Counted from the first letter of the stretch, positions 29,927-39,332 are shown. The stretch is 64,000 nucleotides of DNA from SHVZ01 sp041906305 (GCA_041906305.1 JAYRJL010000005.1:248001-312000), one strand, 5' to 3'. Made by a program: numbers and translations. Notes: generated by a model from the sequence alone, not told the origin.

Positions 29927-31351
29927 ATGGGGGGACGTCCATTGAACGACGAAGATCTCTGCTTCACGCCGGCGGCCGAGCTGGCGCCGATGATCCGGCG
30001 CAAGGAGCTTTCGCCGGTGGAACTCATGCGCGCCGTGCTGGCGCGCGTCGAGGCGTGCGAGCCGAAGCTCAACGCGATGGCGCGCTTCATTCCCGAGGCC
30101 GCGATGGCCGGCGCCAAGGCCGCCGAGACCGCGCTGATGAAGGACCAGCCCATCGGCCCGCTGCACGGGATTCCGGTCACCATCAAGGATCTGCACTACG
30201 TCAAGGGCGTGACCAACGAGCGCGGCTCGGTCACGCAGAAGGGCTTCGTGCCCGACACCGACGCCCCCTTCGTCTCGCGGCTCAAGAACGCCGGTGCCAT
30301 CGTCATCGGCAAGACCACGGTCTGCGAGTTCGCCTGGAAGGGCGTGAGCCAGAGCCCGCTCACCGGCATCACCTCGAACCCGTGGAAGCTGGGATACAAC
30401 ACCGGCGCCTCGTCGGCCGGCGCCGGCGCGGCCTCGGCGGCGGGATACGGCCCGCTTCACCAGGGCTCCGACGGCGCAGGGTCGGTGCGCATGCCGGCGC
30501 ACTTCTCCGGCATCTTCGGCCTCAAGCCGACCTTCGGACGGATTCCCAACTGGCCTGTCGGAAGCAACGACAACACTTCGCATCTCGGGCCGATGACGCG
30601 CGACGTCCGCGACAGCGCGATGATGATGAGCGTGATCTCGGGGCCCCATCCCTGGGACTTCACCAGCCTCGAGGCGTGCCCGGCCGACTATGTCGGCCGT
30701 CTCGACGAAGGCATCCGCGGCCGGAAGATCGCCTACAGCCCCGATCTCGGCCATGCCCGGGTCGACCCCGAGGTGGCGGATCTGGTGGCTGCCGCGGTCA
30801 AGGTTCTGGCCTCCGACTGCGGCGCCTTGGTCGAACAGGTGACGCCCGCCTGGGGCAAGGACGGGCCGGAGATCATCCGCGTGATGTACCCGGTCCATGC
30901 CACCGGAAACGCCAGGTATCTGGCGGAGTACGAGAGCCGCATGGATCCCGCGCTGGTGGCGATGATCCGCGACGGTCTCAAGGTCACCACGCAGCAGTAC
31001 CAGGCGATCCGCGACCGCAAGTCGGCCTACGTCACCGCCATGGCGCGGTTCATGGAGGATTGGGACTTCCTGGTGACCCCGACGGTGTCGGTGGCGGCCT
31101 TCCCGGCCGAGCTCATCGCGCCCAAGCACTGGCCGCAGCATCCCTGGGACTGGATCCAGTGGGCGGAGTTCTCCTACCCGTTCAATTTCTCCGGCATGCC
31201 GGCGGCGACCGTGCCGTGCGGCTTCACCAGGGATGGCCTCCCCGTCGGCCTGCAGATCGTCGGGCGACGCTTCGACGACCTCGGCGTGATGCAGGCCTCG
31301 CAGGCCTTCGCCCAGGCGCGCCCGTGGATGGCGAAGCGACCGACGTTCTAG
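29927..31351 (+). CDS. Amidase (amidase-signature family)
   Basis: 474 residues. The Ser-cisSer-Lys triad is visible: Lys in IPVTIKDL, the cis-serine in NTGASSAGAG, and the nucleophile serine in GSDGAGSVRMPA. It hydrolyses carboxamides to acid and ammonia; the substrate is not evident. ATG 29927 is used; TTG 29942, preceded by GGGGGGACG, is an equally plausible start that removes five residues. It sits alone between TspO and pgk. Confidence 0.88.
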   Translation: MGGRPLNDEDLCFTPAAELAPMIRRKELSPVELMRAVLARVEACEPKLNAMARFIPEAAMAGAKAAETALMKDQPIGPLHGIPVTIKDLHYVKGVTNERGSVTQKGFVPDTDAPFVSRLKNAGAIVIGKTTVCEFAWKGVSQSPLTGITSNPWKLGYNTGASSAGAGAASAAGYGPLHQGSDGAGSVRMPAHFSGIFGLKPTFGRIPNWPVGSNDNTSHLGPMTRDVRDSAMMMSVISGPHPWDFTSLEACPADYVGRLDEGIRGRKIAYSPDLGHARVDPEVADLVAAAVKVLASDCGALVEQVTPAWGKDGPEIIRVMYPVHATGNARYLAEYESRMDPALVAMIRDGLKVTTQQYQAIRDRKSAYVTAMARFMEDWDFLVTPTVSVAAFPAELIAPKHWPQHPWDWIQWAEFSYPFNFSGMPAATVPCGFTRDGLPVGLQIVGRRFDDLGVMQASQAFAQARPWMAKRPTF

Positions 31352-31502
31352 CGCGAGGCGCTGAAGCCGCTCGATCGGCCCCATCGTCGAAGCGTCGCAA
31401 CGCCGATCGTGTGGCGCTACTCTATGCACGCAATCCCGGCTCGACCTCCAGGACGGGGTCGCGCCGCAAATACTCTCTCGTGACACCGCTCCGAAGGACC
31501 CA

Positions 31503-32699
31503 ATGCCCCGCTTCAAGACCCTCGACGATCTCCAGGTGACGTCGAAGCGCGTGCTCGTGCGCGCCGACCTCAACGTGCCGATGAAGGACGGGAAGGTCAC
31601 CGACACGACCCGCATCGACCGCCTGGCGCCGACGCTGACCGAGCTCATGAAGAAGGGCGCGCGCGTCGTCGTGCTCTCGCATTTCGGCCGGCCGAAGGGT
31701 GGGCCGGACGAGGCGAATTCGCTCAAGCACGTCGTCGGCGATCTTTCGAAGGCGGTCGGCAAGCAAGTCGCCTTCGGGCCCGACTGCATCGGGCCCAAGG
31801 CCGAGGAGACGGTCGCCGCCCTCAAGGACGGCGACATCGCGCTGCTGGAGAACCTCCGCTTCCACAAGGAAGAGGAAGCGAACGACGCCGCCTTCGCCGA
31901 CGCGCTGGCGAAGCTGGGCGACCTCTATGTCGACGACGCGTTCTCGGCCGCGCACCGCGCGCATGCCTCGATCGACGCGCTGGCGAAGCGTCGTCCCGCC
32001 GCGGCCGGGCGCCTGATGCAGGCGGAGCTGGAGGCGCTGACCAAGGGGCTCGAGAATCCGCAGCGCCCGCTGATGGCGATCGTCGGCGGCGCCAAGGTCT
32101 CGACCAAGCTCGACCTGCTCGGCAACCTCGTCGGAAAGGTCGACGTGCTCGCCATCGGCGGCGGCATGGCCAACACCTTCCTGGTCGCCAAGGGCGTCAA
32201 GATCGGCAAGTCGCTGGCCGAGCGCGACATGGCCGACACCGCGCGCGAGATCATGAAGAAGGCCGAGGCGCGCAAGTGTCGCATCGTGCTGCCGGTCGAC
32301 GCCGTCGTCGCGGCGAAGCTCGAGCCGGGTATCGCCTCCAGCACCGTCGCAATCGACGCGGTCCCGGATGACCAGATGATCCTCGACGTCGGCCCCAAGA
32401 GCGCCGCAGCGCTCGCGGCGCTTCTTGGCGAGTGCAAGACGCTGGTGTGGAACGGCCCGCTCGGCGCCTTCGAGACCAAGCCCTTCGACGCGGCAACGGT
32501 GCTTGTCGCGAAGGCGGCGGCCGATCTCACCGGCGCGGCCAAGCTCAACTCGGTCGGCGGCGGCGGCGATACGGTCGCGGCGCTTGCGGCAGCAGGCGTG
32601 GAGGAGAAGTTCAGCTACGTCTCGACCGCCGGCGGTGCCTTCCTCGAATGGCTCGAAGGCAAGACCTTGCCCGGCGTCGCCGCGCTGATGCAGGCTTGA
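31503..32699 (+). CDS. pgk: Phosphoglycerate kinase
   Basis: 398 residues, the usual bacterial length. Starts MPRFKTLDD; N-terminal substrate site VLVRADLNVPM, then SHFGRPKG, and the C-terminal nucleotide loop SVGGGGDTVAAL. Converts 1,3-bisphosphoglycerate and ADP to 3-phosphoglycerate and ATP in glycolysis, and the reverse in gluconeogenesis. It is not next to gap or fba here. The following gene starts 4 bp after its stop and may be co-transcribed. Confidence 0.97.
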   Translation: MPRFKTLDDLQVTSKRVLVRADLNVPMKDGKVTDTTRIDRLAPTLTELMKKGARVVVLSHFGRPKGGPDEANSLKHVVGDLSKAVGKQVAFGPDCIGPKAEETVAALKDGDIALLENLRFHKEEEANDAAFADALAKLGDLYVDDAFSAAHRAHASIDALAKRRPAAAGRLMQAELEALTKGLENPQRPLMAIVGGAKVSTKLDLLGNLVGKVDVLAIGGGMANTFLVAKGVKIGKSLAERDMADTAREIMKKAEARKCRIVLPVDAVVAAKLEPGIASSTVAIDAVPDDQMILDVGPKSAAALAALLGECKTLVWNGPLGAFETKPFDAATVLVAKAAADLTGAAKLNSVGGGGDTVAALAAAGVEEKFSYVSTAGGAFLEWLEGKTLPGVAALMQA

Positions 32700-32703
32700 T
32701 CCC

Positions 32704-33927
32704 ATGAAGTCGGCGCTCGCCGGATTGCTGCTCGCCGCCGCCGCTTCCGCCGCCGAGGCGGATGTCGGCGAGCGCATCCGGCTGACGCCCGCCGACATGC
32801 CGAAGCCCTATGCCACGCGCTCGGTCAGCAACGCGCCGCGCGTCGTCTCGCGTCCGCTGGACGCGACGCCGAAGGCGCCGCCGGGATTCAAGGTCACGCT
32901 GTTCCGCGCCGGGCTCGATCATCCGCGCCACCTGATCGCGGCCTCCAACGGCGACGTGCTGCTGTCCGAGCCGGCGGAGGATCAGGTCACGATCCTTCGC
33001 GACACCGACGGCGACGGCAAGGCCGACCTGGTGCAGCCTTTCATCGAGAATCTTGACCGGCCGCACGGTCTCGCGATCCATGGCGGGTATCTCTACATCG
33101 GCGACACCGAGCGCGTGTGGCGCGTGCCCTACCAGCCGGGAGACCTGAAGCCGCGCGGGCCGCTGGAGAAGGTCACCGCCGACGGCGCGATCGGAGCATC
33201 CGGCGGGCACTGGACGCGCAACGTCGCGATCTCGCCCGACGGAAACCAGCTCTTCGTCTCGATCGGGTCGGCCAGCAACATCGGCGAGGAAGCGGCCCCG
33301 CGCGCCACGATCCAGTCTTTCCGGATCGACGGGCCGGGCGGCGCCGCGCGCGGCCAGGCGACCTACGCCTCGGGCCTGCGCAACGCCGTCGGCATCGCCC
33401 TCCTGCCGGGATCGGGCCGCCTCTTCGCCGTCGTCAACGAGCGCGACGGCCTCGGCGACGACCTCGTGCCCGACTACCTGACCGAGGTGAGGCAGGGCGC
33501 CTTCTACGGCTGGCCCTACGCCTATATCGGTCCGAACCCGCAGCCGAACTACGCCGAGCGCCGGCCCGATCTCGTGCGCCAGGCGGTGGTGCCGGACCTG
33601 CTGTTCAAGTCGCACTCGGCACCGATCGGGCTGATCTTCTATCAGGGCCGCCAGTTCCCGGCGGAGTATCGCGGCGACGCCTTCGTGACGCTGCGCGGTT
33701 CATGGAACTCGGGCCAGCCGGTCGGCTATCAGCTCGTCCGCGTGAAGTTCAGGGACGGCAAGCCCGAGGGCGGCTACGAGGTCTTCCTCGACGGCTTCCG
33801 CGTCGGCGGTGCCGAGCGCGCCGAGGTCTGGGGACGGCCCGCAGGCGTCGCCGAGATGCCGGACGGCAGCCTCCTCGTCACCGACGACACCGGCAAGACG
33901 ATCTGGCGGATTGCCTACGGCGGCTAG
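32704..33927 (+). CDS. PQQ-dependent sugar (sorbosone-like) dehydrogenase, exported
   Basis: 407 residues with a signal peptide (MKSALAGLLLAAAASAAEA) and a beta-propeller of the soluble glucose/sorbosone dehydrogenase family. Typical segments are GLDHPRHLIAASNGDVLLSE, RPHGLAIHGGYLYIGDT and ASGLRNAVGIA. Such periplasmic enzymes oxidise aldoses or sorbosone with PQQ; the actual substrate is uncertain, and no PQQ biosynthesis gene is in the window. Convergent with the next gene (2-bp gap). Confidence 0.8.
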   Translation: MKSALAGLLLAAAASAAEADVGERIRLTPADMPKPYATRSVSNAPRVVSRPLDATPKAPPGFKVTLFRAGLDHPRHLIAASNGDVLLSEPAEDQVTILRDTDGDGKADLVQPFIENLDRPHGLAIHGGYLYIGDTERVWRVPYQPGDLKPRGPLEKVTADGAIGASGGHWTRNVAISPDGNQLFVSIGSASNIGEEAAPRATIQSFRIDGPGGAARGQATYASGLRNAVGIALLPGSGRLFAVVNERDGLGDDLVPDYLTEVRQGAFYGWPYAYIGPNPQPNYAERRPDLVRQAVVPDLLFKSHSAPIGLIFYQGRQFPAEYRGDAFVTLRGSWNSGQPVGYQLVRVKFRDGKPEGGYEVFLDGFRVGGAERAEVWGRPAGVAEMPDGSLLVTDDTGKTIWRIAYGG

Positions 33928-33929
33928 CG

Positions 33930-34706
33930 TTAAGCCGCGCGAGCCCTCAGGATCGCACGCACGCGCGCCTCGGCGCGGGCGTGGCAGGCCTTCGCGAATC
34001 CGTCGAACAGCGCCTTCGAGACCGGGTCGCTGAGGCTCGGATACTCGGCGTGCCACTGCACGCCCATCGCGAAGGCCGCGTCCTCGACCCGCACCGCCTC
34101 GACCAGTCCGTCGGGCGCCGTCGCCTCGATCGCGAGGCCGGGCGCGAGGCGATCGATGCCCTGGCCGTGCAGCGAGTTCACCAGCACCTCGGCGGTGCCA
34201 AGCGTGCGATGGAGATAGCCGCCGGGCGTCAGCTTCACCGCATGCGCGTGGCCATAGCGCTCGGGCCACGGCTTGTTCTTGTCGGAGCGGTGGTCGTGCT
34301 TGCCGTCGACCTCGTGCACGTGTTGATGCAGCGTGCCGCCCAGCGCCACGTTGATCTCCTGGATGCCGCGGCAGATGCCGAAGACCGGCGTGCTCTCGTC
34401 GATGCAGGCGCGGATCAGCGGCAGCACGGTCGAGTCGCGCTGGCGGTCGTGCGGCGTGTCGGCGCGGCTCGGGCCGCCGCCATAGCGATGCGGCTCGACG
34501 TTGGAGACGCCGCCGGTGAGCAGCAGGCCGTCGAGGCGGCGGGCGAGATCGGCCATGTCGATCTTCTCGACGCCGATCGCCGGAATGAGGACGGGCAGCC
34601 CGCCGACCGCGTCGACCGCGGCGGTCACATATTTTTCGGACACGACATGCTGGGGGAAGCTGCCGTCCAGCTTCACGCCGGCGGGAATGCCGATCAGCGG
34701 CGTCAT
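33930..34706 (-). CDS. Class I glutamine-amidotransferase-like hydrolase (PuuD/peptidase C26)
   Basis: 258 residues. The nucleophile cysteine is in VFGICRGIQEIN and the histidine-acid pair in GVQWHAEY, as in gamma-glutamyl-GABA hydrolase PuuD. The reaction would be release of glutamate from gamma-glutamyl compounds, e.g. in putrescine catabolism, but no other puu genes are near. Start 34706 (MTPLIGIPAG) follows GAGGATCCTCG; a longer frame to 34823 would overlap the divergent gene. Confidence 0.85.
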   Translation of the reverse strand: MTPLIGIPAGVKLDGSFPQHVVSEKYVTAAVDAVGGLPVLIPAIGVEKIDMADLARRLDGLLLTGGVSNVEPHRYGGGPSRADTPHDRQRDSTVLPLIRACIDESTPVFGICRGIQEINVALGGTLHQHVHEVDGKHDHRSDKNKPWPERYGHAHAVKLTPGGYLHRTLGTAEVLVNSLHGQGIDRLAPGLAIEATAPDGLVEAVRVEDAAFAMGVQWHAEYPSLSDPVSKALFDGFAKACHARAEARVRAILRARAA

Positions 34707-34816
34707 CGAGGATCCTCGACGCTTGGGAGGAGGTGCGGCGCAAACGTCGCATGCACCGGGCTTCGCGGCAAGTCGCCGATCTGCTAAAGCGGCGTTCCCG
34801 ATTCCGTGAAGGTGCG

Positions 34817-35443
34817 ATGACACACCAAATCGTCGCGATGTTCCCGACCCTGGTCTCTCTCGTCACGTTCGAGCGGGCGGCCGACTTCAACCCGCGTGCG
34901 CGTGCCCGCCTGGAAGAGCTCGAACGTCAGGGAACCGGCTCGCTCAAGGATGGCCAATGGCAGAGCGGCCACGAGCTGCACAAGGACCCGGCCTTCAAGG
35001 ATCTCGTCGATTTCGTCCATGGAGCGGTCGCGGCACGCTTCGATGCGCTCCGCTACCGGCCGGCGACGCTGGCGATCACCAGCTTCTGGGGCAACGTCAA
35101 CCGGCCCGGCTACCAGCACATGTCCCACGCGCATTCGAACAACTTCATCTCGGGCGTCTACTACGTGACGGCGCCCGAGAACGCCGGCGGCATCATCTTT
35201 CAGGATCCGAGGAAGCAGAACCAGGTGCTGGTCCCGACCATCGCGGAAATCACGGACATCAACTCGATGGCGATCCGGCTGCCGTCGGTCGAGGGGCAGA
35301 TGATCCTGTTCCCCTCCTGGCTCGAGCACTTCACCGAGACCAACCGCTCGGCGGTGCCCCGGATCAGCATCGCCTTCAACCTGATGCTGACCGGCGGGTT
35401 CGGCTCGCCCGAGACCTTTGCCGGCGGCTACGTGCGGCCCTGA
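34817..35443 (+). CDS. 2OG-Fe(II) oxygenase family protein (TIGR02466-like)
   Basis: 208 residues. Iron-site candidates are the histidines in HMSHAHSNNFISGVYYV and in FPSWLEHFTETN, with the downstream arginine of VPRISIAFN for 2-oxoglutarate. These fit the TIGR02466 putative 2OG oxygenases, whose substrates are unknown. ATG 34817 is preferred to an upstream in-frame start at 34733 that lacks conservation. Convergent with lolA (3-bp gap). Confidence 0.8.
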   Translation: MTHQIVAMFPTLVSLVTFERAADFNPRARARLEELERQGTGSLKDGQWQSGHELHKDPAFKDLVDFVHGAVAARFDALRYRPATLAITSFWGNVNRPGYQHMSHAHSNNFISGVYYVTAPENAGGIIFQDPRKQNQVLVPTIAEITDINSMAIRLPSVEGQMILFPSWLEHFTETNRSAVPRISIAFNLMLTGGFGSPETFAGGYVRP

Positions 35444-35446
35444 AGG

Positions 35447-36118
35447 CTAGTTGCTGCCGCCTGTCGTGGTGCCGCGCTCGGGCGCCTTGAAGTCGAAGAT
35501 CTTGTTGTCGATCGGCACGCCGAGCTTGGGATCGAGCAGCGACACGCGCGTCTCCGTCCCCTGCGGGTCGAACACCACCCACTGACGCAGCTGAAGCGGC
35601 TTGTCGTCGAAGGTCAGGGTCACGCGGCCGGCATCCGCATCCACCGAGCTCGCGAGCGTGACGCGGAGCACGGTCGAGCCGCGCTCGAAGCGCGTGACCG
35701 TCACGTCGCCCGCCAGGCGGATCTGCTCGCGCACCAGCACGCCGATCGGCGACTGGTTGATGTTGACGTAGTTCACCTGCTTGAGGTCCCGGTCGTAGAC
35801 CGCCATCGACCCGCCGCTGCCGACGACGAGCAGGCTTGTGGGCGGCTCATAGTCGATGCGGATCTTGCCTGGCCTGACGATCGAGACGGTGCCCTTGGAC
35901 TGGGCACCATCGGCCGCGACCTGCAGGAAGGGCGAGGAAAGAGTGCGGATGTCGTTCAGGTACTTCTCGATCCGCTGCAGGTCGGCGCGGTCCTGGTCGG
36001 TGAGCTTGGCGGCCACGGCCGGCCTGGCGAGCGCGGCAGACGGAGAGAGGGTGGGGGCGAGGGCGAGCGCCAAAGCCAGCGCCAGCCCGGCCCGTGCGAG
36101 CAGGGACTTCACGGTCAT
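35447..36118 (-). CDS. lolA: Outer-membrane lipoprotein carrier LolA-like protein
   Basis: 223 residues with a signal peptide (AGLALALALALAPTL...ALA) and a LolA-type half-barrel: the family segment IRTLSSPFLQVAADGAQSKG, then GKIRIDYEPP and LLVVGSGGSMAVYD. LolA shuttles lipoproteins from the LolCDE complex to the outer membrane. Start 36118 places the signal peptide correctly. In alphaproteobacteria the gene is often near ftsK, which is not seen here. Confidence 0.85.
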   Translation of the reverse strand: MTVKSLLARAGLALALALALAPTLSPSAALARPAVAAKLTDQDRADLQRIEKYLNDIRTLSSPFLQVAADGAQSKGTVSIVRPGKIRIDYEPPTSLLVVGSGGSMAVYDRDLKQVNYVNINQSPIGVLVREQIRLAGDVTVTRFERGSTVLRVTLASSVDADAGRVTLTFDDKPLQLRQWVVFDPQGTETRVSLLDPKLGVPIDNKIFDFKAPERGTTTGGSN

Positions 36119-36331
36119 GGCCCGATAGATCGCTGAAAAAGTGGCGAAATCAAGAGCGTGGGGGCCGCTTCGGCTCCGTGTCACAGAATTGCTGCGGCCA
36201 GCCGGTGCCCCCGCCGTTGAACCCGGGCCCGCCTGAGTGCATGATTGGACCTCGGGCGGCGCTCAAGGATTTCGGGCGTTCAACCCAGCCTTGGCGCCAG
36301 AGCCCCGTACCTTCCATGGGAGGAACGGCTC

Positions 36332-36775
36332 ATGCACAAAAGCATCGTCCCCGACATCATCTCGGAAAAGCAGACGCTGACCACGTTCAGCGCCGACATC
36401 ACCGTGCGGCACGCCGCGAAGGCGATGGCCGAACGGCATATCGGCGCCGTCCTGGTGACGGCGAACGGCAAGCTCGAGGGCATCTTCACCGAGCGCGACG
36501 TGCTGAACCGGGTCGTTGCACCCGGCAAGGACCCGGAGACGGTCAGGATCGGCGAGGTCATGACCCGAAACCCCGACACCGTCTCGCCGGACGCGACCGC
36601 GCTCGACACGCTGATCCGGATGCAGACCAAGGGCTACCGCCACCTGCCGGTGGTCGAGGACGGGGACCTGGTCGGCATCGTCTCGGTCCGCGACCTCTTC
36701 GCCGCGGTGAAGCGCGAGCTCGAGGAGGACATCCAGGAGCGCGAGGCCTTCATCTTCGGCGCCACCGCGGCCTAA
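36332..36775 (+). CDS. CBS-domain pair protein
   Basis: 147 residues consisting of two CBS domains: residues ~16-72 (FSADITVRHAAKAM...GIFTERDVL) and ~78-134 (VMTRNPDTVSPDAT...LVGIVSVRDLF). Such stand-alone pairs bind adenine nucleotides and regulate partner enzymes or respond to stress. Start 36332 follows GGGAGGAACGGCTC. Partner unknown. Confidence 0.88.
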   Translation: MHKSIVPDIISEKQTLTTFSADITVRHAAKAMAERHIGAVLVTANGKLEGIFTERDVLNRVVAPGKDPETVRIGEVMTRNPDTVSPDATALDTLIRMQTKGYRHLPVVEDGDLVGIVSVRDLFAAVKRELEEDIQEREAFIFGATAA

Positions 36776-36798
36776 GGAAGGGCTGCCCGCGGCGCAGG

Positions 36799-36826
36799 TT
36801 GACGGCCCCGGGGGAGGGGCTATGTT
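36799..36826 (+). promoter_or_regulatory. Sigma-70-type promoter
   Basis: TTGACG at 36799-36804, 16-bp spacer, TATGTT at 36821-36826, 37 bp upstream of the DUF2889 start. The spacer is extremely G-rich, unlike the neighbouring intergenic DNA. Confidence 0.5.
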
Positions 36827-36862
36827 CCTTCGCAGTTGCGAAATCCTCCCCCGAGGCCGTCC

Positions 36863-37426
36863 ATGCCGTTGTCCGCCCCGGCTCCGCGCGAGCCGCTCCA
36901 CGTGCGCCGCGTCGAGTGCCGCGGCTTCAAGCGCGACGACGGCCTCTGGGACATCGAAGGCCATCTGGTCGACACCAAGACCTACACCTTCTCCAACCGC
37001 GACCGCGGCGAGATCACGCCCGGCACGCCGCTGCACGAGATGTGGATCCGCCTCACCCTCGACGACCAGATGACCGTGCATGCGGTCGAGGCGGTGACCG
37101 AGTACGGGCCGTTCCGGATCTGCGGCGACATCGCGCCGGCCTTCCAGAAGCTGAAGGGGCTCTCGATCGGCCCGGGCTGGAAGAAGAAGGTGAAGGAGCT
37201 GCTCGGCGGCACGCAGGGCTGCACGCACATCGTCGAGCTGCTGGGGCCCGTCGCCACCACCGCGTTCCAGACGATGTATTCGCGCCGCGAGCGCGATCGC
37301 CGCGCTTCCGAAGCCAAGGACGAGACCAAGCCGAAGAAGCCGCGGCTGCTCGATTCCTGCCACGCGCTGGCGTCCGACAGTCCGGTGACCAAGGCCGAGT
37401 GGCCGGAGTTCTACACCGGCCGCTGA
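36863..37426 (+). CDS. DUF2889 protein
   Basis: 187 residues: VRRVECRGFKRDDGLWDIEGHL, MWIRLTLDDQMTVHAVEA, and GCTHIVELLGPVATTAFQ are the conserved blocks of DUF2889, a family of unknown function common in proteobacteria. It is soluble and has no signal peptide. ATG 36863 is used because the segment before it in the longer frame is not conserved. The C-terminus is lysine-rich. Confidence 0.8.
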   Translation: MPLSAPAPREPLHVRRVECRGFKRDDGLWDIEGHLVDTKTYTFSNRDRGEITPGTPLHEMWIRLTLDDQMTVHAVEAVTEYGPFRICGDIAPAFQKLKGLSIGPGWKKKVKELLGGTQGCTHIVELLGPVATTAFQTMYSRRERDRRASEAKDETKPKKPRLLDSCHALASDSPVTKAEWPEFYTGR

Positions 37427-37427
37427 G

Positions 37428-38294
37428 CTATTCGTGCGCGGCCGGGCCGCAGCCTGGCCACGGGAATGCCGGCAGCACGTGCGAGGCGGCCATGCCGGGA
37501 CGCGCCAGCCGCTGGACCTCGAGGCAGAGCCCGTAGCGGACCACCGGAACCTGACGTCCGCCGGGCATCGTGATCATGCCGGTGCTGCCGTCGTTGAACT
37601 GCATGGTCAGGGTGCCGAGCGTGGCCGCGTGGGCCGTCCCGTCGGCCGCGGCGCTCCGGATCAGCGCTCCCTGGAAGAGCCGCGGGGTCGTCATCGGTCC
37701 TTGCGCCGTGTACCAGACGGCGCGTCCCTGCTCGTCATACATCGTGCCCAGAACGGACAGGATGCCGCCGCGGGCCTCGACGAAGAAGCCGCGCCCGCTC
37801 TCGGTGCCGTTGAACCACCAGGCGCCGCGCTGGCGGGGGGCGCTCGTCCCGAAGCCCGACGCGACGTCGGCGCGCTCGATCCGGGTTCGGCCGCCCGCCC
37901 AGTCGAGCCAGCCGGAGGTCGGGGTGTCGAAGGTGAAGCTGGCCGCGCCCGGAGAGCCGGCATAGGCGCTCGGCCGCCATGCACCATCCAGCGTCTGGCC
38001 GCCGGAGAAGGCCTGGAGCAGGCCGGTCTGGATCGCGCCCGTTCCCGTCGCTTCGACCACGTACCAGGTCGGCGAGCCGTCGGCGGCATGGAGCAGGAGC
38101 CCCGCGAAGAGCATGCCGGGCCGAAGCACTTCGAGGACGAGCCCCGGCTCCGACCCGTCGGACGCCGACCACCAGCCGCTTTCGGGCGTGACCGCCGGCT
38201 CCCCGATCGTCTCCCAGGAGAAAGCCGGGGAGGCGTGGAGGAGCGCCGCTACGAGGAGCGCGCCGACGCAGCGAAGCAGGCTCGAAGATGACAG
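37428..38294 (-). CDS. Exported protein with two 'SGWWW/SGRGFF' repeats, probable CTG start
   Basis: The conservative frame begins at GTG 38129 (233 residues), but the reading frame continues upstream without a stop and encodes a clear signal peptide (SSSSLLRCVGALLVAALLHA) and the start of the first repeat. No ATG, GTG or TTG is available there; CTG 38294, with AGGGGG seven bases ahead, is the best candidate, giving 288 residues. Two related modules are visible: PESGWWSAS...TWYVVEATG and GAWWFNGTESGRGFFVEARG...AVWYTAQGPM. Such proteins are predicted secreted or surface proteins of unknown function. Confidence 0.65.
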   Translation of the reverse strand: MSSSSLLRCVGALLVAALLHASPAFSWETIGEPAVTPESGWWSASDGSEPGLVLEVLRPGMLFAGLLLHAADGSPTWYVVEATGTGAIQTGLLQAFSGGQTLDGAWRPSAYAGSPGAASFTFDTPTSGWLDWAGGRTRIERADVASGFGTSAPRQRGAWWFNGTESGRGFFVEARGGILSVLGTMYDEQGRAVWYTAQGPMTTPRLFQGALIRSAAADGTAHAATLGTLTMQFNDGSTGMITMPGGRQVPVVRYGLCLEVQRLARPGMAASHVLPAFPWPGCGPAAHE

Positions 38295-38402
38295 CGCCCG
38301 TCCCCCTGGGTTTCCTGACCCAAGGAAAACCGCCGGCCGCGTAAAGATGCTCGAGCAGCCGAAGTTTTCGGAGCAACCCCGGCGCGCGGTATCAGGCGGC
38401 CT

Positions 38403-38675
38403 CTAAGCGCCCTCGCCGGGGGCTTTGAGGCTGAGCGCCAGCGCGTGCACCGGCCCCTTGAGCTCGTCGGCGAGCGCCTCGTGCACGCGGCGCGAGCGGT
38501 CGACGCGGCTCATGCCGGCGAAGCCCGGCGCGACCATGGTGACGCGGAAATGCGTCTCGCCTTCGGGCCTGGCGCCGGCGTGGCCGGCATGGCGGTGCGA
38601 CTCGTCCTCGACGACGAGATGCTGCGGCTGGAACGCCGCTTCGAGCTTCGTTCTGATCGACTGGGCGACTTTCAT
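38403..38675 (-). CDS. BolA family protein
   Basis: 90 residues with the BolA fold: N-terminal helix VAQSIRTKLEAAF, VEDESHRHAGHAG, then THFRVTMVAPGFAGMSRVDRSRRVHEAL. The histidines and the FxG.sRv.RhR-like block are the family hallmarks. BolA proteins pair with monothiol glutaredoxins in Fe-S sensing and delivery. It is divergent from the J-domain gene, a synteny frequently seen in alphaproteobacteria together with cobS and cobT. Confidence 0.9.
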   Translation of the reverse strand: MKVAQSIRTKLEAAFQPQHLVVEDESHRHAGHAGARPEGETHFRVTMVAPGFAGMSRVDRSRRVHEALADELKGPVHALALSLKAPGEGA

Positions 38676-38756
38676 CGGGCGGACGGATGCGCCGCTCCGC
38701 CGCATCTGTCAATCGGTTGCACCTGTCATCCGGCGCTCCCATACTTCCAGATCGCC

Positions 38757-39332
38757 ATGACCCGCGCCCGCCGCCATGCCCATGCGATAGCTGAGCCGAT
38801 CGACCCTCGGCTGCGCGCCTGCGACCAGCCGGGCTGTGCCGGCGAGGGCATGTTCCGGGCGCCCAGGGCGCGCGACCGCCTGAACGAGTACTACTGGTTC
38901 TGCCTGGAGCATGTGCGGGCCTACAACGCCGCCTGGGACTACTACGCCGGCATGACGCCCGGGGAGATCGAGCGGGCCGTCCGCAACGACACGGTCTGGC
39001 AGCGGCCGACCTGGCCGCTCGGCGGCAAGCGCCAGCGCACCTCCGACGACATCGAGATCGAGGATCCGTTCGAGATCTTCGGCGAGGGCCCGGCCCCCGG
39101 CTCCAGGCCCGGCGCCGACGCCCGGATGCGCGACCTTCCGCCCGAGGAGCGCGAGGCCCTGGCGATTCTCGATTTGCCCCCGGAAGTAACGCTTGAAGAG
39201 CTCAAGGCCCGGTACAAGATCCTGGTGAAACGCCACCATCCCGACGCCAATGGCGGGGACAAGCAGGCCGAGGAACGGCTCAAGGCGATAAACCGGGCTT
39301 ATTCCACGCTACGGAAACGCCTTACGGCTTGA
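38757..39332 (+). CDS. J-domain (DnaJ-like) protein
   Basis: 191 residues. An N-terminal region with four conserved-looking cysteines (ACDQPGCAGEG, WFCLEH) and FRAPRARDRLNEYYWFC precedes a short C-terminal J domain ending in RHHPDANGGD with the HPD motif that stimulates DnaK. It stands before cobS and cobT, the conserved alphaproteobacterial order. Its client is unknown; a link to cobaltochelatase assembly is only suggested by synteny. Confidence 0.85.
   Translation: MTRARRHAHAIAEPIDPRLRACDQPGCAGEGMFRAPRARDRLNEYYWFCLEHVRAYNAAWDYYAGMTPGEIERAVRNDTVWQRPTWPLGGKRQRTSDDIEIEDPFEIFGEGPAPGSRPGADARMRDLPPEEREALAILDLPPEVTLEELKARYKILVKRHHPDANGGDKQAEERLKAINRAYSTLRKRLTA

Noticed and set aside
37735..38376. 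213-codon frame overlapping the exported repeat protein
   Set aside because: Different frame, arginine-rich; the signal peptide and repeats belong to the 37428-38294 frame.
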